Below, piece by piece: positions 5,603 to 10,666 of a stretch of DNA of 10,666 nt (positions are counted from its first letter, which is position 1; each line of letters opens with the position of its first letter). Both the position numbers and the translations under genes were made by a program. The DNA is from an uncultured Myxococcales bacterium (GTDB lineage Bacteria; Myxococcota_A; UBA9042): the NCBI GenBank assembly GCA_937915965.1, contig CALGHC010000630.1, forward strand, positions 1 to 10,666, written 5' to 3'. The notes under the pieces were generated by a model that was not told the DNA's origin, did not search any database, and saw nothing but the letters and a program-made list of their open reading frames with translations.

Positions 5603-8308
5603 ATGACAAGGGGCAAGCTCGGGTGCCGCACGGGCATCGCCAAGGCAGCGCGCGTCAGCAGCGGCATGTGGCTCCTTGTGGTGCTGAGCGGCGCCGCGTC
5701 CTGTGGCACCGACGACGACGGCCAGGCGGGCCCGGTTGCCGACGATGCGTCGGCCGACGGCGAGGCAGGTCTGGACACGACCGTCGCTGCCGACGCGCCA
5801 ACCCTGCCTCCGGACAGCGACGGCGACGCCGACGCCGACGGCGATGACACTGCGGGCGACGGCAACGGAGACGGCGACGGCAACGGAGACGGCAACGGAG
5901 ACGGCAACGGAGACGGCAACGGAGACGCGACAGAAGATGGCACCGCGGACGTGCCCGACGACGCTGGCCCCGCCGACCCCTCCACCGGAGACGCTACGGC
6001 CGACGGCAACGGGGACACGGAGGACGACGGCGCCGCCGACGTGACCGAGGACACCGACCCGACTGACTCCGCCGCCGAGGATGGCGCGGCAGTCGACGGC
6101 TCGACGACACAGGACGACGCAGGCACGGCCGATCAGACCGGCGACGCCGCCCTGCCCGCTTGCGCGGCCGTCTGCGACGATCAGAACCCATGCACCGATG
6201 ACACCTGTTTGGGCGACGACTGCTCGTTTTCGGCCAACTCGGCGGCGTGTGACGACGGTGACGCCTGTAGCGGCGGCGACGTCTGTGATGACGGCGACTG
6301 CGTCAGCGGCCAGCCGCTAGACTGCGACGACGCCAGCGTGTGCACCTCCGACGCCTGCCAGGTCGCCAGCGGTTGCGTTCATCTGCCCGTCGAGGCGACC
6401 TGCAGCGACGACAACGCTTGCACGGTCGACGACGCGTGCGGCGATGGCGTCTGCCTGCCTGGGGCCGTGACCACCTGCGACGATGACGAGCCTTGTACCA
6501 ATGACGGCGCGTGCGCCCCGGCCGAGGGTTGTCCCGGCAAGACGGCGCTCGACCAGCCCTGCGACGACGGCAGCGCCTGTACGCAGGGCGACAGCTGCCA
6601 GGGCGGGTCCTGCGGGCCGGGCGCCGCGCTCGCTTGCGACGACGGCAACGAATGCACGACGGATGCCTGTGACCCGGAGTCGGGATGCACCGCCCAGCCG
6701 ACCGGCGGCGCTTGTGAAGACGGCAACCCGTGCACCGAGCCAGATACGTGCGATGGCGCCTCCTGCGTGGCCGGGGCAGAGGACTGCGACGACGGCAAGG
6801 GGTGCACAGACGACTTCTGCGAGGTGGGCGTCGGCTGCCAGCATGTGGCCGCGTTTGGCGACTGCGACGATGACGACGGATGCACGACCAACGACCACTG
6901 CCAGGACGGCGGGTGCGTGGGCTCGCCGAGTCTGTGCCCCAGCGACGGCAACCCGTGCACTGCGGACATCTGCAAGGCGGGCGCCTGCGCCGCCGAGCCG
7001 CAGCCGGGGTGGTGCAGCGACGGCGACCAATGCACCAACGGCGACACCTGCGCCGACGGTGCCTGCAAGCCGGGGTCGCCGGGCAGCTGCGACGACGGCA
7101 GCACGTGCACAGACGACGCCTGCGACCCGAAGAAGGGCTGCCACTCGGATCCAGTTGCCGAGGGAACGAGCTGTGACGACGGTGATGTCTGCACCAGCGG
7201 CGAGGACTGCAAGGCTGGCACCTGCAAGGTGTTCGGCGCCCAGTGCGACGACCAGAACCCGTGCACCAAGGACCTGTGCGTCATGGACGGCTGCCTGCAC
7301 GAGGGCAGCAAGGCCGCCTGCGACGACGGCGACGCATGCACGACCGGCGACAAATGCAGCGCGAAAGCCTGCAAGCCAGGTCCCGCGACCGTCTGTGACG
7401 ATGGCAACGCGTGCACGGTGGATGCATGTGAAGCAGACACGGGCTGCACGGCCTCGGCTGGTGCCGACGGTGTGGTCTGTGGCGTCGACATGACCTGCCA
7501 GGCGGGCACCTGCGCCGCGTCCGCAGCTGGCCTGTGCAGCGGCGACGAAGACTGTGACGACGCGCAGAGCTGTACGACCGATACCTGCGACCCTGCCAAG
7601 GGGTGCCAGCACGTCGACCTCGCCGACGCGACCCCATGCGACGACGCCAACGCTTGCAGCGAGGCCACGACCTGCAAGGCCGGCATCTGCGGCGGCCCCG
7701 GCGGCGCGAACGATGGCGCCGAGTGCGCGACGCTCCTGGGCAATCAGGGGCTCTGCGTGGGGGCCAGCTGCAGCGACTGCGCCACCGAAGCGGACTGCCC
7801 GCTCGCCGCCGGGAGCTGCTCGGCGGCCTCGTGCGAGTCGGTCGGCGGCGCCAAGGTGTGCGTCTACGAAGCGCTATCCGACGAAGGGGTCCCCTGCCTG
7901 GCTGGCACCTGCGCTGCCGGTCTGTGCGTGGCAGATCCAGCCGATTCGTGCCTCGAAGCGTCCGACTGCGACGACGCCAATCCATGCACCGTGGACGCCT
8001 GCAAGGACGGCGGGTCTTGCGACCACACACAAGCCAAGGACGACACGGCGTGCGCGGGGGGCGCGTGCCACAGCGGACGCTGCCAGTTCTCGCTGAAGGA
8101 GTCGGGACCCTGCTGGTCGTCGCAGGACTGCTACAGTCCGGTGGTCCCGCCGTCGTGTACCTGGCCCGTCTGCGTACAGGGCCGCTGCCACGCGGAGCTG
8201 ATAGGCGAGCCCGCGCCCGGCGCCGCCTGCGGACCGACGCTCTCCGGGGCGTCACAGGGCGTGTGTGAGCTCGCCGGGGGCGCGACCCTGACCTGCGTCG
8301 ATCCGTAG
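5603..8308 (+). CDS. Large Cys-rich repeat lipoprotein with Asp/Gly-rich stalk
   Basis: This is a 901-residue protein. A basic n-region and hydrophobic core (MWLLVVLSG) lead to GAASC, with C34 the likely lipidated cysteine and Gly at +2. Residues 37-186 are a cysteine-free stalk rich in Asp, Gly, Ala and Thr that includes an NGDG tandem repeat. Residues 191-704 contain about 20 units of roughly 26 residues, each with four cysteines, strictly alternating between CDDGNECTTDACDPESGC-like (A) and CDDGDACTTGDKCSAKAC-like (B) types. The A type recalls the Dictyostelium slime-mould CTxDxC repeat (PF00526). Residues 705-901 are Cys-rich but irregular, with one more A unit at 789. The pattern implies a disulfide-rich rod held off the outer membrane by a flexible acidic stalk; Asp-rich loops might bind calcium. 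No enzymatic motif is visible. It is 150 bases downstream of the PKD protein gene and could be co-transcribed. Adhesion or matrix function is inference. Confidence 0.88.
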   Translation: MTRGKLGCRTGIAKAARVSSGMWLLVVLSGAASCGTDDDGQAGPVADDASADGEAGLDTTVAADAPTLPPDSDGDADADGDDTAGDGNGDGDGNGDGNGDGNGDGNGDATEDGTADVPDDAGPADPSTGDATADGNGDTEDDGAADVTEDTDPTDSAAEDGAAVDGSTTQDDAGTADQTGDAALPACAAVCDDQNPCTDDTCLGDDCSFSANSAACDDGDACSGGDVCDDGDCVSGQPLDCDDASVCTSDACQVASGCVHLPVEATCSDDNACTVDDACGDGVCLPGAVTTCDDDEPCTNDGACAPAEGCPGKTALDQPCDDGSACTQGDSCQGGSCGPGAALACDDGNECTTDACDPESGCTAQPTGGACEDGNPCTEPDTCDGASCVAGAEDCDDGKGCTDDFCEVGVGCQHVAAFGDCDDDDGCTTNDHCQDGGCVGSPSLCPSDGNPCTADICKAGACAAEPQPGWCSDGDQCTNGDTCADGACKPGSPGSCDDGSTCTDDACDPKKGCHSDPVAEGTSCDDGDVCTSGEDCKAGTCKVFGAQCDDQNPCTKDLCVMDGCLHEGSKAACDDGDACTTGDKCSAKACKPGPATVCDDGNACTVDACEADTGCTASAGADGVVCGVDMTCQAGTCAASAAGLCSGDEDCDDAQSCTTDTCDPAKGCQHVDLADATPCDDANACSEATTCKAGICGGPGGANDGAECATLLGNQGLCVGASCSDCATEADCPLAAGSCSAASCESVGGAKVCVYEALSDEGVPCLAGTCAAGLCVADPADSCLEASDCDDANPCTVDACKDGGSCDHTQAKDDTACAGGACHSGRCQFSLKESGPCWSSQDCYSPVVPPSCTWPVCVQGRCHAELIGEPAPGAACGPTLSGASQGVCELAGGATLTCVDP
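5861..5926 (+). repeat. In-frame 12-base tandem repeat (NGDG-coding)
   Basis: The 12-mer GGCAACGGAGAC occurs once at 5861-5872, then GGCGAC, then four perfect tandem copies at 5879-5926. It lies in the stalk-coding part of the Cys-rich lipoprotein gene. Unit length is a multiple of three, so copy-number change would lengthen or shorten the stalk by four residues without shifting the frame. Confidence 0.92.
6173..7714 (+). repeat. Protein-level repeat array: alternating A/B Cys-rich units
   Basis: About 20 units span residues 191-704 of the lipoprotein. Units in odd places are mostly Cx5Cx4Cx5C; nine of the ten in even places are Cx5Cx5Cx4C. Unit 18 has lost a cysteine, and units 1, 5, 11 and 15 vary in spacing. 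At DNA level TGCGACGAC recurs near unit starts, but the units are diverged in third positions, so the array is not a recent duplication. Confidence 0.88.
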
Positions 8309-8348
8309 CGCCTGGCGGCAGATGGCGCGTTTCGGCGCCGGCTGCGGT

Positions 8349-8376
8349 GGTCACGGGGGCTGGCACCTCGCCGGCG
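8349..8376 (+). repeat. Intergenic REP-like palindromic element, degenerate copy 5
   Basis: GCTGGCACCT (8359-8368) is intact, but the left arm is CGGGG rather than AGGTG. CGCCGG follows. It falls where the minus-strand lipoprotein remnant stops looking like a lipoprotein. Confidence 0.55.
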
Positions 8377-8379
8377 CGG

Positions 8380-8538
8380 GCCGAGATCGCTGCCAAGCGC
8401 GGCGTCGGCGGCGTCCGTGTCCGTCACGGCCGGTACGTTGGCGTCCACGGCTGAGGTGCCGTTCGTGGGACCGCAGGCGACGACGAGGAGGCCGGCGGCG
8501 CCCAGGACCAGAAGTTGGAATAGCGACGGTCGGGGCAC
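8380..8538 (-). pseudogene. 5' remnant of a lipoprotein gene
   Basis: On the minus strand GGAGG (8544-8548) lies five bases before GTG 8538. It opens a clear lipoprotein signal: basic start, LFQLLVLGAAGLLVVAC lipobox (cysteine codon 8473-8475), Gly at +2, then a Thr/Ala/Asp linker ending near SDLG, in the style of its neighbours. After codon 8380 the frame enters repeat copy 5 and becomes Arg-rich with no domain character. It stays open to 8131 but there runs antisense to the Cys-rich lipoprotein gene. The simplest reading is a surface lipoprotein gene that lost everything after its linker. Alternatives are a short functional lipoprotein of unusual C-terminus, or a chance frame; the combination of ribosome site, signal and lipobox argues against chance. 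Confidence 0.6.
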
Positions 8539-8553
8539 GCGCACCTCCGTACC

Positions 8554-8576
8554 GGGTGCCAGCCACCTCGTCGCCT
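8554..8576 (-). repeat. Intergenic REP-like palindromic element, copy 6 (inverted)
   Basis: Read on the minus strand it is AGGCGACGAGGTG, then GCTGG, then CACCC, one mismatch from the 15-base core. It lies just upstream of the lipoprotein remnant's ribosome site and is inverted relative to copies 1-5. Confidence 0.72.
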
Positions 8577-8586
8577 CCCTCGTCGC

Positions 8587-8687
8587 CTCGTCACCGGTGC
8601 GTCGACCCTGCGCTAGCCGCTACCCGGCAGGCCTTCCTCGTCGCCGGTGCGTCGACCCTTCATCAGCCGCTGCCCCGGTAGGCCTTG
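8587..8687. repeat. Two-copy tandem repeat of about 50 bases
   Basis: Units 8587-8636 and 8637-8687 share CTCGTC-CCGGTGCGTCGACCCT, AGCCGCT and AGGCCTT blocks and are about 84% identical by hand alignment, with one single-base insertion. The second unit ends 15 bases from the stop of the beta-propeller lipoprotein gene, so the array is its 3' flank. Confidence 0.8.
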
Positions 8688-8702
8688 CTGATGGCCGCAA
8701 CG

Positions 8703-10412
8703 TCACGGATCGAGACGAAGGACCTTGCCGCCCCGATCGATGAGGTACAGGCGCTGGTCGGGACCGACGTCGATACCGCCGAGCTTGCCGGCGGCCAGAC
8801 CCGTGTCGAACGTCTTCACGTGGGTGCCGAACGTGCCTTGCGCGGCCGACTCGTTGACGTCGTATGCATGAATCTTGCCGGTCGCCGCGTCACCGACGTA
8901 CAGCGAGTGGGCGTGCATCGCGATGCCCGATGGTTGAGAGAGGTCGCCGGGTGTCTCGCCGAGCGTCTCGACGATCGGCGGCGAGTACAAGTACAGGATC
9001 CCGTCTCCGCCGAACGACTGCAGCACGTTGCCTTGCTGGCAGCTCGAGTCGTCGATGCGCAAGACGCGCTTGTTGCCCGTGTCGGCGATGTACAGCCAGC
9101 CAGACTTCTTGTCGTAGGTCAGGTGGCTCGGCACGCCTTTGACGCGCTTGACCTGCACGCCCTGGTAGCGCCGCTTGACGCCGTCGAAGTGGTCCGTGCC
9201 GCCGGGGACGTGCGGCTTCTTGAAGTCGTACCTGTCGATGGTGCCGTGCATCCCGTTGAACACGTAGTACTGGTTGGCAGTTATCGCGGCGATGCCCATC
9301 GCGAACGGCGAGCTGTGCAGCATGTCCCAGTGCAGCGAGTCCGCGCTGGTCACGCTCGCGTAGGGCGCATAGGCCGCCGGCCACAGCACCGGGCCCATGA
9401 AGTCGTTCGGCGGCGCCTGGCCGCCATAGCTGTTGTCGCTCTCGCCGACCGTGCCCATCGTGCCGTTGTCCGAGAAGTCGATCGCGATGACGTTCTCCAT
9501 GAAGTGCTGGCTGTAGTCCTTGATCTGAGCGACGGACTGGTTCTTCTCGCCGGGGTCGAAGATCACGGTGAACGAGTCGGTCGGCGGGTTCACGACCCAA
9601 AGCTCGGACAAGTTCTCCGTGCTGAACGCGAGGTCTGCTGGATTGAACAGCGTGTTTTGCAGGATCGTGACCATCTCGGCGGGCTCGGTCTTGTCGTTCA
9701 GGCCCAACAGCTCGCCTGGGCCAAGCCCACAAACACCGCCCACACAAGCACCGCTGAGGCAGTCTGCGTCGACCTGGCAACCACCGAGCCGCTTGCACTT
9801 CGTGTCGCACTTGCCGCCACAGTCGACGCCTGTCTCGGTCGCGTTCTCGACGCCATCATCGCACGCTGCGGCCGCGCAGATTTCTTCCTTGCAGACGCCG
9901 CTCGCACACCCGGCGCCGTCGTGACACGGCCCGCTGTCGCCCATGAGGTCCTTGCGGCAGACCCCGTACACGCACGACAGCCCGCCGAGGCACGCGTTCG
10001 GCTCACAACACGGCGCGCCCTCTTCGCCGTTCGTACCGCACGTCGCTGAGACCGGGACTGTGAGTGTCTCCTCGCTGTCCGCGCCGCGTACGACCAGCGA
10101 CAGTGTGTAGGCGCCGTCCGCCGGGAACAAGACCCTTGCGCTCGCGTACGTGCCGGACACCTCGGTCGCGATGAGGCTGACTTTGACGACCGCGCCGGCC
10201 GCGCCGGAGCCAGAGACGCTGACGGTCGCGCCCGATACCGGCCCGCCGGTGACCTTCGAGACCTCGACGGTCACTGTGACGTTCTTGCCGCTGATCGGCG
10301 GGTTGGGCTCGAAGAACACCTGCGCGGAGTACAGCGGATCTGCGCTGCCACACGCCGTGAACAGCGTGAACAGGAGAGGCGCGACGGAGAGGACTGAGAT
10401 CTCTTTTTTCAT
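8703..10412 (-). CDS. Lipoprotein with Ig-like, Cys-rich and NHL-like beta-propeller regions
   Basis: This is a 569-residue protein from ATG 10412. MKKEIS followed by VLSVAPLLFTLFTAC gives a clean lipoprotein signal, with C21 lipidated and Gly at +2. ATG 10427, five codons earlier, is an alternative; neither has a strong ribosome site. Residues 28-123 look like an Ig/invasin-type beta-sandwich (KNVTVTVEVSKVTGGPVSGA, GAYTLSLVVRG). Residues 125-228 are Cys-rich, with PCHDGAGCASGVC, CDDGVENATETGVDCGGKC and DADCLSGACVGGVC, motifs common in deltaproteobacterial secreted proteins. Residues about 250-569 contain NHL-like blades: VPSHLTYDKKSGWLYIADTG (427 on), PSGIAMHAHSLYVGDAATG (494 on) and LGGIDVGPDQRLYLIDRGG (544 on). 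Such propellers usually bind proteins or glycans; no catalytic residues can be assigned. It points toward the lipoprotein remnant and away from the window's right edge. A surface binding or sensing role is inference. Confidence 0.85.
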   Translation of the reverse strand: MKKEISVLSVAPLLFTLFTACGSADPLYSAQVFFEPNPPISGKNVTVTVEVSKVTGGPVSGATVSVSGSGAAGAVVKVSLIATEVSGTYASARVLFPADGAYTLSLVVRGADSEETLTVPVSATCGTNGEEGAPCCEPNACLGGLSCVYGVCRKDLMGDSGPCHDGAGCASGVCKEEICAAAACDDGVENATETGVDCGGKCDTKCKRLGGCQVDADCLSGACVGGVCGLGPGELLGLNDKTEPAEMVTILQNTLFNPADLAFSTENLSELWVVNPPTDSFTVIFDPGEKNQSVAQIKDYSQHFMENVIAIDFSDNGTMGTVGESDNSYGGQAPPNDFMGPVLWPAAYAPYASVTSADSLHWDMLHSSPFAMGIAAITANQYYVFNGMHGTIDRYDFKKPHVPGGTDHFDGVKRRYQGVQVKRVKGVPSHLTYDKKSGWLYIADTGNKRVLRIDDSSCQQGNVLQSFGGDGILYLYSPPIVETLGETPGDLSQPSGIAMHAHSLYVGDAATGKIHAYDVNESAAQGTFGTHVKTFDTGLAAGKLGGIDVGPDQRLYLIDRGGKVLRLDP

Positions 10413-10666
10413 AAACTTATCAACCATATAGCGAGTCGCAAAGGGCTGCGTCTGGAGGGGCTCGTTCAGGTCGCGCAATGAATCTCGCGGGCCAGGCGTC
10501 GTCTGAGGGCGGGCGCGCGCGGGCTGAGAATCCTTCCGTTGGCGCCAGCCGCGACGAGGCGAGATGGCGCGGACGGACGCCCTGCCTCTCCATGCCACGC
10601 AACCCCGCGCGAACACATGAAAGACACGCATGTCGTCGATATGATTGATTGCTTCCGGTCGACGGG
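10413..10666. other. Upstream region of the beta-propeller lipoprotein, no recognised gene
   Basis: This 254-base stretch contains no supported gene. The minus-strand frame is open to 10631 but is Arg-rich and lacks any signal sequence before the internal lipoprotein start. The part nearest the start codon (about 10402-10430) is distinctly AT-rich for this window and may hold the leader or promoter, but no convincing -35/-10 pair is visible. Confidence 0.4.

Noticed and set aside
6173..7714. CRISPR-like regular spacing in the repeat array
   Set aside because: The periodicity is protein-coding and diverged at third positions; there are no identical DNA repeats with unique spacers and no cas genes.
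6317..7743. Two long minus-strand frames (431 and 454 residues) inside the Cys-rich lipoprotein gene
   Set aside because: They are antisense shadows produced by the regular TGCGACGAC-type codon pattern. They have no ribosome site and no domain character, while the plus-strand frame has a signal and regular cysteines.
7214..7910. GCTGGCACCT matches at 7214-7223 and 7901-7910 as further repeat copies
   Set aside because: Both lie in the Cys-rich gene and encode the expected AGTC of repeat units. Their left arms do not match the element, so codon coincidence explains them.
8324..8339. GGCGC/GCGCC hairpin after the Cys-rich lipoprotein gene as a terminator
   Set aside because: The stem is only 5 bp, there is no T-tract, and such short pairings are common at this GC content.
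8685..10049. 454-residue plus-strand frame opposite the propeller lipoprotein
   Set aside because: It is Arg/Val-rich without recognisable motifs. The minus-strand frame has a lipoprotein signal, Cys motifs and propeller blades.
10413..10631. N-terminal extension of the propeller lipoprotein to 10631
   Set aside because: The added 73 residues are Arg-rich and would bury a textbook lipoprotein signal that starts at MKKEIS.
1..10666. tRNA, rRNA, riboswitch or phage attachment site
   Set aside because: No cloverleaf, rRNA block, riboswitch core or integrase-associated duplication was seen by reading both strands; short or diverged examples could be missed by eye.

Overview
The window is GC-rich (close to 70% by eye) and reads like a chromosome segment from a Myxococcota or related former-deltaproteobacterial lineage. 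The clues are secreted lipoproteins with Asp/Ala-rich linkers, cysteine-rich repeats of the CDDGNxCTxDxC type, a CGDDGCGGSCGSC block, an ETGVDCGGKC motif, and a YiiX-type hydrolase with a large helical N-terminal region. This placement rests on protein style; no marker gene is present.

Layout, left to right. (1) 1-857 (+): the 3' part of a LysM plus N-acetylmuramidase (DUF3380-type) cell-wall hydrolase. (2) 998-2710 (+): an exported permuted-papain (YiiX/YaeF, C92-like) hydrolase. (3) 2795-3595 (-): a small lipoprotein, convergent with gene 2 and separated from it by a GC-only hairpin. (4) 3803-5452 (+): a multidomain surface protein with Cys-rich, ASH-like, PKD-like and DUF2135-like parts, divergent from gene 3. 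(5) 5603-8308 (+): a 901-residue lipoprotein with an Asp/Gly-rich stalk and about 20 Cys-rich units. (6) 8380-8538 (-): the 5' remnant of another lipoprotein gene. (7) 8703-10412 (-): a lipoprotein with an Ig-like region, a Cys-rich region and an NHL-like beta-propeller. The last 254 bases hold no recognised gene.

From gene 3 rightward almost everything is predicted to be anchored at or exposed on the cell envelope, and the first two genes also encode extracytoplasmic hydrolases. The locus therefore looks like part of a cell-surface repertoire. I see no shared pathway, no regulator, no transposase, no RNA gene and no CRISPR array.

Two signals stand out. First, a short palindromic element with core AGGTGGCTGGCACCT occurs, exact or degenerate, six times and only between genes. 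It appears in every gap except that between genes 4 and 5, and two inverted copies bracket the lipoprotein remnant. It resembles a REP-type element. Second, the Cys-rich protein alternates two kinds of unit that differ by a one-residue shift of the third cysteine (Cx5Cx4Cx5C against Cx5Cx5Cx4C). I found no convincing complete new biological system; these two are the best leads.
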